Source: Halomonas sp. LBP4 (GTDB lineage: Bacteria; Pseudomonadota; Gammaproteobacteria; Pseudomonadales; Halomonadaceae). Taken from it: a stretch of DNA of 64,000 nucleotides. The notes beneath the pieces were generated by a model. It saw only the letters and a program-made list of their open reading frames with translations, did not search any database and had not been told where the DNA came from. The stretch is taken from contig NZ_PDOG01000009.1 of assembly GCF_003202205.1 (NCBI RefSeq), positions 1 to 64,000 on the forward strand, in the 5' to 3' direction. This document shows positions 1 through 9,940 of the stretch, one piece after another. Position 1 is the first letter of the stretch. Every line of letters begins with the position of its first letter. Position numbers and translations under genes: made by a program.

Positions 1-227
1 CACTTCTGCCACTCATCACCGCCGGCAACGTTGCCCGTCGCCGGCAGCGGATGCGTACTTTACGGATTTCCCCGATGCCCCGCAAGGCCTTTTCGGGAAA
101 AATTCCAAGCCGGCGAACCGTCGTCGTCCACAGGCGGTTCGGGCAGACCGCCTGTGGACAAGCCGCCCCCTGGCCGAGAGACGACAACGCCCGCTCGAGG
201 CGGGCGCTGCAGCGAGGCATCAAGCGC
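1..227. other. non-coding flank with two hairpins downstream of pssA
   Basis: No convincing gene lies here. Two inverted repeats are visible. One at 126-159 has perfect 13-base arms (GTCCACAGGCGGT and its complement) around an 8-base loop. The other at 188-206 has 7-base arms CGCCCGC/GCGGGCG around TCGAG and sits about 20 bases beyond the pssA stop, where it could end pssA transcription, although no strong T-run follows it. The first hairpin may belong to a gene left of the window. Confidence 0.4.
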
Positions 228-1106
228 TCAACTGGCTGGCGGCGAGCGCTTCATCTTGCGCATGATCGCCATCGCCGGCCCCGACGCCACATAGCTACCG
301 AACAGCAGCAGCAGCATCACCGAAGGCTCCACCGAGATCACCACGAAGCCCAGCACGATGGCCAGCAGCACCACGAAGGGTACCGGCCCCTTGAGGTCGA
401 TATCCTTGAAGCTGTAGTAGCGGATGTTGCTGACCATCAGCACCCCGGCGGCGGCGACGACCAACAGCATCAACAACTTGAAGCCGACCGCGTCGGCATC
501 GAAGCTGTGGAAGGTCCAGACGCTGGCGGCGACGAAGGCCGCGGCCGACGGGCTGGGCAGACCGATGAACCACTTCTTGTCGACGCTGCCGATCTGCACA
601 TTGAAGCGTGCCAGACGCAGTGCGGCGCAGGCCACATAGAGGAAGGCCACCACCCAGCCGGTCTTGCCGATGTCCTGCAGTATCCAGGTGAAGGCGACCA
701 GCGCCGGCGCCACGCCGAAGGAGAGCATGTCGGAGAGGCTGTCATACTCGGCACCGAAGGCGCTCTGGGTATTGGTCATCCGCGCCACCCGGCCATCCAG
801 GCCGTCGAGCACCATGGCGATGAAGATCGCCACGGCGGCCGCGGTGAAGTCGCCGTTGATGCCGGCCACCACGGCGAAGAAACCGGCAAACAGCGCCGAG
901 GTAGTGAAGAGGTTGGGCAGCAGGTAGATGCCCTTGCGACGCACCTTCTTGCCGTCCTCGATGGACTCCTCGATGACCTCCGTCTCGCGCACGAAGGTAG
1001 CGGCCAGGTCTTCCTCGGCGGGGGAAGCCGTCTCGCGCTCGGCCCTGCCCTGTTCGGCACCGGGGCGACCGGCATCATGTTCGGTATTGTGGGGATCCTG
1101 ACTCAT
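228..1106 (-). CDS. pssA: CDP-diacylglycerol--serine O-phosphatidyltransferase
   Basis: Inner-membrane enzyme that joins CDP-diacylglycerol and serine to give phosphatidylserine, the precursor of phosphatidylethanolamine. The 292-residue protein has a charged cytoplasmic N terminus of about 60 residues, then hydrophobic segments. The CDP-alcohol phosphotransferase signature starts at residue 101 with DGLDGRVAR, followed by a Gly and two Asp residues at the expected spacing (GAEYDSLSD). An ACGAGGCGA ribosome site precedes the ATG. It lies downstream of ilvC on the same strand, an arrangement common in gammaproteobacteria, but a strong hairpin at 1207-1240 separates the two, so cotranscription may be partial. 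The acidic N-terminal extension is longer than in many family members. Confidence 0.93.
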   Translation of the reverse strand: MSQDPHNTEHDAGRPGAEQGRAERETASPAEEDLAATFVRETEVIEESIEDGKKVRRKGIYLLPNLFTTSALFAGFFAVVAGINGDFTAAAVAIFIAMVLDGLDGRVARMTNTQSAFGAEYDSLSDMLSFGVAPALVAFTWILQDIGKTGWVVAFLYVACAALRLARFNVQIGSVDKKWFIGLPSPSAAAFVAASVWTFHSFDADAVGFKLLMLLVVAAAGVLMVSNIRYYSFKDIDLKGPVPFVVLLAIVLGFVVISVEPSVMLLLLFGSYVASGPAMAIMRKMKRSPPAS

Positions 1107-1206
1107 TCGCCTCGTCCGTTACCAGAATGGATTCACGCGCTGGTGAATGACTGCCATTCTACACGGTGGCGTCGAGGGAACCATGCCTGCCGTCGGCCCC
1201 CGAAAC

Positions 1207-1240
1207 GCCACGAGGGCGCGGAAACCCGCGCCCTCGTGGC
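1207..1240 (-). terminator. hairpin terminator after ilvC
   Basis: A perfect 15-base stem (GCCACGAGGGCGCGG and its complement) closes on a 4-base loop, 22 bases past the ilvC stop. There is no T-run on the minus strand, so termination may be incomplete and allow some read-through into pssA. Confidence 0.55.
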
Positions 1241-1261
1241 TGGCCGCACCGCGGCCGGCGA

Positions 1262-2278
1262 TCAGTTCTTGGACTTGTCGACCAGCTGGTTGGCGGCGAT
1301 CCACGGCATCATGCCGCGCAGCTTGGCGCCCACGATCTCGATCTCGTGCTCGGCATTCAGGCGGCGACGCGCGGTCATCGACGGGTAGTTGCTGTTGCCC
1401 TCGTTGATGAACATCTTGGCGTATTCGCCGGTCTGGATGCGCTTGAGCGCGTTGCGCATGGCGGCGCGAGACTGCTCGTTGATCACCTCGGTGCCGGTCA
1501 CGTACTCGCCATACTCCGCGTTGTTGGAGATGGAGTAGTTCATGTTGGCGATGCCGCCCTCGTACATCAGGTCGACGATCAGCTTGAGCTCGTGCAGGCA
1601 CTCGAAGTAGGCCATCTCCGGGGCATAACCGGCCTCGGTCAGGGTCTCGAAGCCGGCCTTGACCAGCTCCACCGCACCGCCGCACAGCACGGCCTGCTCG
1701 CCGAACAGGTCGGTCTCGGTCTCGTCCTTGAAGGTGGTCTCGATGATGCCGCTACGGCCACCGCCGACGCCGGCGGCATAGGAGAGCGCCAGCTCCTTGG
1801 CGGTGCCGGAGGCATCCTGGTGGATGGCGATCAGGTCGGGAATGCCGCCGCCCTTGACGAATTCGGAGCGCACGGTGTGACCCGGTGCCTTGGGCGCGAT
1901 CATGATCACGTCCAGGTCCTTGCGCGGCTCGATCTGGTTGTAGTGGATGTTGAAGCCATGGGCGAAGGCCAGGGTGGCGCCCTGCTTCAGGTTCGGCTCG
2001 ACCTCCTGCTCGTAGATCGCCTTCTGGTTCTCGTCCGGCGCCAGGATCATCACCACGTCGGCGGTCTTGCAGGCTTCCGGCACGCTGGCGACCTTTAGGC
2101 CGGCGGCCTCGGCCTTGGCGACGGAGGAGGAGCCGGAACGCAGGCCGACGGTGACGTCGACGCCGGACTCCTTCAGGTTGTTGGCGTGGGCATGGCCCTG
2201 GGAACCGTACCCCACGATGGTGACCTTCTTGCCCTGGATGAGGGAGAGGTCGCAGTCCTTGTCGTAGTAAACGCGCAT
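1262..2278 (-). CDS. ilvC: ketol-acid reductoisomerase (NADP+), class I
   Basis: Catalyses the alkyl migration and NADPH reduction that turn acetolactate or acetohydroxybutyrate into dihydroxy acids, the second common step of valine and isoleucine synthesis; cytosolic. At 338 residues it has the length of the short class I enzyme. The nucleotide-binding loop GYGSQGHA is at residues 23-30, and the acidic Mg-binding stretch and the repeated Glu residues of the knotted C-terminal domain are present. The frame continues upstream, but the family N terminus MRVYYDKD and the ribosome site CAGGAGCACAGC fix the start at 2278. Divergent from ilvY, which is expected to activate it in response to acetolactate. 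Confidence 0.97.
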   Translation of the reverse strand: MRVYYDKDCDLSLIQGKKVTIVGYGSQGHAHANNLKESGVDVTVGLRSGSSSVAKAEAAGLKVASVPEACKTADVVMILAPDENQKAIYEQEVEPNLKQGATLAFAHGFNIHYNQIEPRKDLDVIMIAPKAPGHTVRSEFVKGGGIPDLIAIHQDASGTAKELALSYAAGVGGGRSGIIETTFKDETETDLFGEQAVLCGGAVELVKAGFETLTEAGYAPEMAYFECLHELKLIVDLMYEGGIANMNYSISNNAEYGEYVTGTEVINEQSRAAMRNALKRIQTGEYAKMFINEGNSNYPSMTARRRLNAEHEIEIVGAKLRGMMPWIAANQLVDKSKN

Positions 2279-2376
2279 GCTGTGCTCCTGAGAGGAAGGG
2301 GTTGGTAACGATGTCAGCGTTGATGGCCACCCGCGCCGTCTGTCGCGGCGCTGGGGGTCTGACGACCGATGTCGAT

Positions 2377-2405
2377 ACCTTACGCCAGCCGCCCCATTGC
2401 GTAAA
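2377..2405 (-). promoter_or_regulatory. candidate ilvC promoter
   Basis: Minus-strand TTTACG (2400-2405) and TAAGGT (2377-2382) are 17 bases apart. The match to the sigma-70 consensus is weak, as expected for an activator-dependent promoter. The paired IlvY-like boxes lie directly upstream, at about -40 to -72 relative to the predicted start site. Confidence 0.45.
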
Positions 2406-2409
2406 ACGC

Positions 2410-2442
2410 GATATTTGCAACGCCGCATGCCGAAATATGCAA
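2410..2442. promoter_or_regulatory. putative IlvY operator (two direct boxes)
   Basis: GATATTTGCAA (2410-2420) and GAAATATGCAA (2432-2442) share 9 of 11 bases. Their starts are 22 bases apart, about two helical turns. They lie between the ilvC promoter and the ilvY start, overlapping where the ilvY promoter should be, which suits a LysR-type activator that also represses itself. Confidence 0.5.
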
Positions 2443-2452
2443 TACTCCCCGG

Positions 2453-3340
2453 ATGGACATGCGCCCCCTGAAACACTTCCTGGCCCTCGCCGACACCCTG
2501 CATTTCGGCCGCGCCAGCGATGCCTGTCACGTCAGCCCCTCGACGCTTTCCCGCTCGATCCGCCAGCTCGAGGAGAGCCTCGGCGTGCGTCTGTTCGATC
2601 GCGACAACCGCCACGTCAGCCTGACCCGCCAGGGACAGACCTTCCAGGGCTATGCCCGCGAGACCCTGGAACAGTGGGAGCAGCTGCGCCTGTCGCTGAT
2701 GAGCGAGGCACGCACCCTCACCGGCGAGATCAGCATCTACTGCTCGGTGACCGCTAGCTACAGCTTCCTCTACGAACTGCTCAGCGAATTCCGGGCCCGC
2801 TATCCCGGCATCGAGCTCAAGCTGCATACCGGCGACCCGGCCGAGGCCATGGCGCGGGTGCTGAGCGGCGACGAGGACATGGCGATCACCTCGCGTCCCC
2901 GCCAGGTGCCCGAGGCGCTGGCCTTCAAGTCGCTGACCCGCTCACCGCTGGTGTTCATTGCCCCCTATGACAGCCACGGCTGGATACCCTCCACCCCCGA
3001 GTCGCCCTCCGCCGAGCAGTGGCGAGAGGTGCCGATGATCCTCTCCGAGGCGGGCCTGTCGCGGGAGTACAGCAACACCTGGTTCCGGGCGCTGGGGATC
3101 GCCCCGCGGATCTACGCCCAGGTGGCCGGCCACGAGGCGATCGTCAGCATGGTGGGGCTGGGCTTCGGGGTCGGGGTGGTGCCGAAAATCGTGCTCGACA
3201 ACAGCCCGCTGCGCGAGCGCGTGCGGGTACTGCCGGTGAAGCCGGAGCTGCCCCATTACGACGTCGGGCTCTGCGTGCTCGAGCGTCGCCTCAGGAGCCC
3301 GCTGATCCAGGCGCTCTGGGACGAGGTGGTCGAACGGTGA
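2453..3340 (+). CDS. ilvY: LysR-type transcriptional activator of ilvC
   Basis: A LysR-family regulator of 295 residues with an N-terminal winged helix-turn-helix (roughly residues 3-62) and a type 2 periplasmic-binding-like effector domain. Similarity to E. coli IlvY runs along the whole protein, including the HVSPSTLSR recognition helix, the CSVTASYS stretch and GGHEA-like residues near 230. IlvY binds acetolactate or acetohydroxybutyrate and activates ilvC. The divergent position next to ilvC supports this orthology. Start chosen at the first ATG because the family begins MDLR/MDMR; a second ATG is two codons later. Confidence 0.93.
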   Translation: MDMRPLKHFLALADTLHFGRASDACHVSPSTLSRSIRQLEESLGVRLFDRDNRHVSLTRQGQTFQGYARETLEQWEQLRLSLMSEARTLTGEISIYCSVTASYSFLYELLSEFRARYPGIELKLHTGDPAEAMARVLSGDEDMAITSRPRQVPEALAFKSLTRSPLVFIAPYDSHGWIPSTPESPSAEQWREVPMILSEAGLSREYSNTWFRALGIAPRIYAQVAGHEAIVSMVGLGFGVGVVPKIVLDNSPLRERVRVLPVKPELPHYDVGLCVLERRLRSPLIQALWDEVVER

Positions 3341-3345
3341 GGCAC

Positions 3346-3369
3346 AAAAAAGCCGCCCCGAAGGGCGGC
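3346..3369 (-). terminator. rho-independent terminator of ilvI-ilvN
   Basis: Stem GCCGCCC/GGGCGGC with a CGAA loop, followed on the minus strand by six Ts. It lies 65 bases past the ilvN stop and just after the convergent ilvY stop. Confidence 0.8.
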
Positions 3370-3433
3370 CTCTGGATTCAGCAACAAGGCATGTAGAAGA
3401 CTGATTTACGTCACGAGTGAACGCAGTCGTAAA

Positions 3434-3925
3434 TCAAAGGGACAACACCTTGTCGCCGCGGGCAATGCCCGACACTCCGGTACGCGCCACCTCGAGGATG
3501 CCCACCGGCCCCATGGCCTGCAGGAAGGCATCCAGCTTGCCGGCGTCCCCGGTGATCTGCACCGTGTAGAGGCTCGGCGAGACGTCGACGATCTGCGCAC
3601 GGAAGATGTCCACGGTGCGCTTGACCTCGTCGCGGGCCGCGCCCAGCGCCTTGACCTTGATCAGCATCAACTCGCGCTCGATGTGGTTGCCCTCGGTGAG
3701 GTCGACCAGCTTGACCACGTCGATCAGCTTGTTGAGGTGCTTGGTGATCTGCTCGATCACCCGGTCGTCGCCCACGGTGGTGACCGTGAGGCGTGACAGG
3801 CTCGGGTCCTCGGTGGGCGCCACGTTCAACGTCTCGATGTTGAAGTTGCGCTGAGAGAACAGCCCCACCACACGTGACAGGGCGCCCGGTTCGTTTTCCA
3901 TCAGGATCGAGATGATATGACGCAT
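3434..3925 (-). CDS. ilvN: acetolactate synthase III small (regulatory) subunit
   Basis: Regulatory subunit that binds valine and controls the catalytic subunit encoded just upstream; cytosolic. The 163-residue protein carries an N-terminal ACT domain (about residues 4-78; MRHIISILMENEPG, then the NIETLNVAPTED strand) and the conserved C-terminal ALS small-subunit domain. Length and sequence fit IlvH/IlvN of the AHAS III type. Its ATG overlaps the TGA of ilvI in an ATGA junction, indicating translational coupling. The name ilvH would be equally valid. Confidence 0.95.
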   Translation of the reverse strand: MRHIISILMENEPGALSRVVGLFSQRNFNIETLNVAPTEDPSLSRLTVTTVGDDRVIEQITKHLNKLIDVVKLVDLTEGNHIERELMLIKVKALGAARDEVKRTVDIFRAQIVDVSPSLYTVQITGDAGKLDAFLQAMGPVGILEVARTGVSGIARGDKVLSL

Positions 3926-5649
3926 CAGGTCCGCTCCGTCTTCGAAAGCAGCATGTCGCGCATGGAGCCCAGGGGCACCTGCATCGGATAGACGTGCTCG
4001 TGCGGGTCCACGGCGACGTCGAGGAACACCAGCTCGTGCTTGTCGGCAAAGGCTCTCTCCAGTGCCGGCTCGAGCTCCTCGAGCGTCTCGACCTTCAGGG
4101 CGGTGAAGCCATACGACTCGATCAGTTTCTGGAAGTCGGGCAGCGACTCCATGTAGGAGTGCGCATGGCGGGACTTGTAGTTGAGGTCCTGCCACTGGCG
4201 CACCATGCCCAGCGAGGCATTGTTGAGGTTGACGATCTTCACGCCGCCACCGAACTGCTTACAGGTCGACAGCTCCTGCATCATCATCTGGAAGCTGCCC
4301 TCGCCGGTGACGCAGATTACCTGCTCCTCGGGGAAGTTCTGCTTGATGCCCATGGCCGCCGGGAAGCCGAAGCCCATGGTGCCGAGCCCCCCGGAGGTGA
4401 TGAAGCGGTTGGGCTTGTCGAACTTGTAGTACTGGGCCGCGAACATCTGGTGCTGGCCCACGTCGGTGGTCACGTACGCCTCGCCGCGGGTGATCCGGCA
4501 CAGCGCCTCGATCACCTCCTGCGGCTTGATCGGCTCGCCGGGCTGCGACGGCTCGTAGAGCTTGCCGTGGCGCTCCTCGCGCCAGCCGTCGATCTTCTGC
4601 CACCACTCGGCCAGGGCCTCGGGATTGGCGATCTCCTTGCCCTGCACCAGGCTGATCATCTCGTCGATCACGCTGGCCGCGGGGCCGACGATGGGCACGT
4701 CGGCCCGCACGGTCTTGGAGACCGAGCTGGGATCGATGTCCACATGGATGATCTTGGCGGTGGGACAGAACTTGGAGGTGTTGTTGGTCACCCGATCGTC
4801 GAAGCGCGCACCGATGGCGATGATCAGGTCGGCATGGTGCATCGCCATGTTCGACTCATAGGAGCCGTGCATGCCGAGCCAGCCGAGACACTGGCGGTCG
4901 CTCTGCGGGTAGGAGCCGATCCCCATCAGGGTGGTGGTGATCGGGAAGCCCAGCCGCTTGACCAGGTCGGTCAGCCCCTCGCAGGCCCGGCCGGTGACCA
5001 CGCCGCCGCCGGTGTAGAACACCGGGCGCTTGGCCTTGAGCATCATCTCCACGGCCTTCCTGATCTGGCCGGTATGCCCGCGGGTGACCGGATTGTACGA
5101 GCGCATCTTCACCTTCTTCGGGTAGACGTACTCGTAGCGCTCGGTGGGGGCGGTCATGTCCTTGGGAATGTCCACCACCACCGGACCGGGACGCCCGGTC
5201 GAGGCCAGGTAGTAGGCCTTCTTGAGGACTTCCGGAATCTCGGTCGGGTGCTTGATCGAGAAGCTGTGCTTCACGATCGGGCGGGTCACGCCGATGATGT
5301 CGGTTTCCTGGAAGGCGTCGTCACCGATCAGGTGGCTCATCACCTGACCGCACAGCACCACCATCGGAATCGAGTCCATGTAGGCGGTGGCGATGCCGGT
5401 GACCGCATTGGTGGCACCGGGACCGGAGGTGACCAGCACCGTCCCCGGCTTGCCCGAGGCCCGGGCATAACCGTCGGCCGCATGGGTCGCGGCCTGTTCA
5501 TGGCGCACCAGGATGTGCTTGACCTTGTCCTGGCGGAACAGGGCGTCATAGATGTGCAGCGCCGCGCCACCTGGATAGCCATAGATGTATTCGACGCCCT
5601 CATCCTGGAGGAAGCGGGCGATCATATCCGCGCCGGAAAGCAGTTCCAC
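3925..5649 (-). CDS. ilvI: acetolactate synthase III large (catalytic) subunit
   Basis: Thiamine-diphosphate enzyme that condenses two pyruvates, or pyruvate and 2-oxobutyrate, at the start of valine, leucine and isoleucine synthesis. The 574-residue protein has the catalytic glutamate near residue 51 (RHEQAATHAADG), the central FAD-binding domain and the C-terminal ThDP/Mg motif GEGSFQM...LNN. The frame is open for 49 more codons upstream. The GTG at 5649 is chosen because it gives the family N terminus (M/V)ELLSG and follows GGGGAGAAACATCT. Cotranscribed with ilvN. The preceding 560 bases are non-coding and highly structured. Confidence 0.95.
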   Translation of the reverse strand: MELLSGADMIARFLQDEGVEYIYGYPGGAALHIYDALFRQDKVKHILVRHEQAATHAADGYARASGKPGTVLVTSGPGATNAVTGIATAYMDSIPMVVLCGQVMSHLIGDDAFQETDIIGVTRPIVKHSFSIKHPTEIPEVLKKAYYLASTGRPGPVVVDIPKDMTAPTERYEYVYPKKVKMRSYNPVTRGHTGQIRKAVEMMLKAKRPVFYTGGGVVTGRACEGLTDLVKRLGFPITTTLMGIGSYPQSDRQCLGWLGMHGSYESNMAMHHADLIIAIGARFDDRVTNNTSKFCPTAKIIHVDIDPSSVSKTVRADVPIVGPAASVIDEMISLVQGKEIANPEALAEWWQKIDGWREERHGKLYEPSQPGEPIKPQEVIEALCRITRGEAYVTTDVGQHQMFAAQYYKFDKPNRFITSGGLGTMGFGFPAAMGIKQNFPEEQVICVTGEGSFQMMMQELSTCKQFGGGVKIVNLNNASLGMVRQWQDLNYKSRHAHSYMESLPDFQKLIESYGFTALKVETLEELEPALERAFADKHELVFLDVAVDPHEHVYPMQVPLGSMRDMLLSKTERT

Positions 5650-6094
5650 AGATGTTTCTCCCCTGGAGGTCTCGAGTGCGATCCGTGCCCGCTGTCGGGT
5701 CACGGGTTCGAGTGCGGCGGTATGCCGCTGCCGGACACGCCGGCACCTGATGCCAAACCCTGGCAGTAAGGGCCCTGTTGGGGCCTGCACTCTCATTCGG
5801 GAACGCCGATTTATTGCTGCGCTCGATATCTTGACCGCCGGCGGTACTCAAAGTCCTCATTTACTGCCTTGTAAACTCCGGCTTTTCCGTTCCGGCGACG
5901 GTCAACCTATCGTCGCTCGCGACATAAATCAGCAGCTCCCTTTCACGGCGGATCGCCGCGTCGGGGCGTTGGCCAGGCCGGGCGGTCGGCCCGGACCCGG
6001 AAGTCCTTCGGCGGGTAGAGGCCAGGTGGCCTACCCTTCGCGCGGCAGTGGGGGGTCACCCGCAGGAGTCCGCGCCCGCAATCAGGAACGGTCA
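5650..6094 (-). promoter_or_regulatory. long structured leader upstream of ilvI
   Basis: No gene is convincing in this gap. On the minus strand, downstream of the candidate promoter at 6095-6123, there are several strong hairpins: GGGTAG with an inner GCCA/TGGC (6013-6036), CCGGGC/GCCCGG (5978-5994), CGGCG/CGCCG (5946-5958), and GGCCC/GGGCC (5771-5785). A separate nested-repeat element lies at 5808-5930. A short frame opening at 5860 exists but has no run of Ile, Val or Leu codons, so classical peptide attenuation is not supported. A cis-acting RNA is possible. Confidence 0.4.
5808..5930. repeat. nested inverted-repeat element upstream of ilvI
   Basis: Three pairs of arms are nested symmetrically: GATTTAT/ATAAATC (5808-5814, 5924-5930), TTGACCG/CGGTCAA (5831-5837, 5899-5905) and TTTAC/GTAAA (5860-5864, 5871-5875). 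A 12-base perfect palindrome ACCGCCGGCGGT overlaps the second left arm at 5834-5845. The arrangement could be a small palindromic mobile element or a structured part of the ilvI 5' RNA. Confidence 0.5.
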
Positions 6095-6123
6095 AGATTC
6101 CATTAGCATCACGAAGGTGTCAA
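6095..6123 (-). promoter_or_regulatory. candidate ilvI promoter
   Basis: A perfect -35 TTGACA on the minus strand (6118-6123) is followed after 17 bases by GAATCT, a poor -10. If used, the leader before ilvI would be about 440 bases. Confidence 0.35.
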
Positions 6124-6213
6124 CCGCCAAGGACGCTCGGGTAGCCCATGAACGGGATTTCGGCAAGGCACTTTCGCCCGGACAGCGACAGGAAAGCACC
6201 CGCCGAACGGCAT

Positions 6214-6245
6214 AAAAAAACCCGCCGGCATGGGGAACCGGCGGG
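6214..6245 (-). terminator. rho-independent terminator of clpB
   Basis: Eight-base stem CCCGCCGG/CCGGCGGG followed by a run of seven Ts on the minus strand, 82 bases beyond the clpB stop. Confidence 0.85.
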
Positions 6246-6327
6246 CAAACGGTTACAGGACGCAACCTGGTTTCAGTGTAGCCAGTCGTCGACCGGAGGC
6301 CCGAGCGACAACGTAACGCTTTGTGTG

Positions 6328-8910
<2,583 letters not shown>

Positions 8911-8982
8911 GCGCTTTCCTCCATCGGGGTGGCGACGCATTCGGACACGCCGCTCGTCCCTGTCGATTCGTCTTGACACACT

Positions 8983-9011
8983 CAATGGAGCCAGCGTGGG
9001 CCGCTTTCAAG
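8983..9011 (-). promoter_or_regulatory. sigma-32 (RpoH) type promoter of clpB
   Basis: On the minus strand CTTGAAA (9005-9011) is followed after 14 bases by CTCCATTG (8983-8990), close to the heat-shock consensus CTTGAAA / CCCCATnT. It predicts a leader of roughly 65 bases before the clpB ATG. Confidence 0.7.
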
Positions 9012-9057
9012 TCGGCCGCCAGGGAAAGGCACGCGCGGGTTGACGCGGGTCAAACGC

Positions 9058-9091
<34 letters not shown>

Positions 9092-9124
9092 GGATACTGC
9101 CACCTCACTCGCTAATGGCAGCGG

Positions 9125-9160
9125 CTTTTCTTAAAGCTTACAGCTTGTAGCTTCCAGCTC
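9125..9160. repeat. 36-base dispersed repeat, copy 1
   Basis: Matches 12522-12557 at 32 of 36 positions; both contain AAGCTTACAGCTT and CTTCCAGCTC. This copy ends just past the pgeF stop, and a CCCGGC/GCCGGG hairpin (9160-9174) lies between it and the stop codon. Confidence 0.75.
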
Positions 9161-9174
9161 CCGGCGAAGCCGGG

Positions 9175-9930
9175 CTAGCGCAGCCAGATCACGCTGGCCA
9201 TCCGCCCGGTCTTGCCGTCGTCGCGGCGGTGGGAGTAGAAGCGCGGTTCGCAGGCGGTACAGAAGTGCCCGCCACTGATGTGCGAGACCCCCAGCCGCTC
9301 GAGGCGCAGGCGCGCCAGCTTGTAGAGATCGGCCATGTAGTGGCCGAGCCGGTAGGGGCTGGGCTCGAAGGCCTCGGTCGCCTCGGGATGCACGCCGACG
9401 AAGGCCTTCTGCACCTCGGGGCCGACCTCGAACTGGGCATTGGAGATCGCCGGGCCAAGCCACGCCAGCACCTCCTCCGCCGGCACGCCGAGGGCGGCCA
9501 CCGAGGCCTCGAGCACGCCGCCGGCCAGCCCGCGCCAGCCGGCATGGGCCACCCCCACCCGCTGTCCGCGGCGATCGCAGAACAGCACCGGCAGGCAGTC
9601 GGCGGTGAGCACCACGCAGGCGTGGCCCTGGTCGAAGGCCACCGCGGCATCGGCCTCGGGTGGCTCATCCGTATAGCGCTGCTGCACCCGGGCGCCGTGG
9701 ACCTGGTTCAGCCACAGCAGCGGCCGCTCGTCGGTGAGCTCCTTCTGCAGCAGGCGTCGACACAGGGTGACGTGAGCCGCGTTGTCGCCGACGTGCTCGG
9801 CCGGGTTGAAGGCGGCGAAGTCCTCCTGGCTGGGGCCGGTCTCCCGGGTGGTGACGAAGGCCCCCACGGTGACGGGGGCCGGCCAGTCGGGCAGGATCAG
9901 GGTCGGGCGCAGGTCCGGGGCATCGCTCAT
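9175..9930 (-). CDS. pgeF: peptidoglycan editing factor / polyphenol oxidase family protein
   Basis: YfiH/PgeF family, 251 residues. In E. coli the protein removes or prevents L-Ser-containing muropeptides; other members were described as purine nucleoside phosphorylases or laccase-like enzymes. The Cys-His metal site is visible: His in VHGAR, Cys in TADCLPVLF and His in HAGWRG. The start at 9930 is ten bases after the rluD stop; a longer in-frame start at 9996 lies inside rluD and is less likely. A CCCGGC/GCCGGG hairpin follows the stop directly. Position between rluD and clpB matches the E. coli order. Confidence 0.92.
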   Translation of the reverse strand: MSDAPDLRPTLILPDWPAPVTVGAFVTTRETGPSQEDFAAFNPAEHVGDNAAHVTLCRRLLQKELTDERPLLWLNQVHGARVQQRYTDEPPEADAAVAFDQGHACVVLTADCLPVLFCDRRGQRVGVAHAGWRGLAGGVLEASVAALGVPAEEVLAWLGPAISNAQFEVGPEVQKAFVGVHPEATEAFEPSPYRLGHYMADLYKLARLRLERLGVSHISGGHFCTACEPRFYSHRRDDGKTGRMASVIWLR

Positions 9931-9940
9931 TGCGGGGTCC

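Noticed and set aside
126..159. Replication origin based on DnaA-like cores
   Set aside because: Only two partial boxes, no AT-rich unwinding region, and no dnaA, dnaN or gidA nearby.
3994..5769. Open frame of 591 codons on the plus strand
   Set aside because: Antisense shadow of ilvI, which has complete ThDP-enzyme motifs.
5600..5860. Possible leader peptide or small gene starting at 5860 upstream of ilvI
   Set aside because: No cluster of Ile, Val or Leu codons, no good ribosome site, and it overlaps the ilvI start in another frame.
5960..6094. Cobalamin or glycine riboswitch upstream of ilvI
   Set aside because: Isolated look-alike words (GGCCAC, GCCGAAGG) occur, but the ordered conserved elements of either class are missing.
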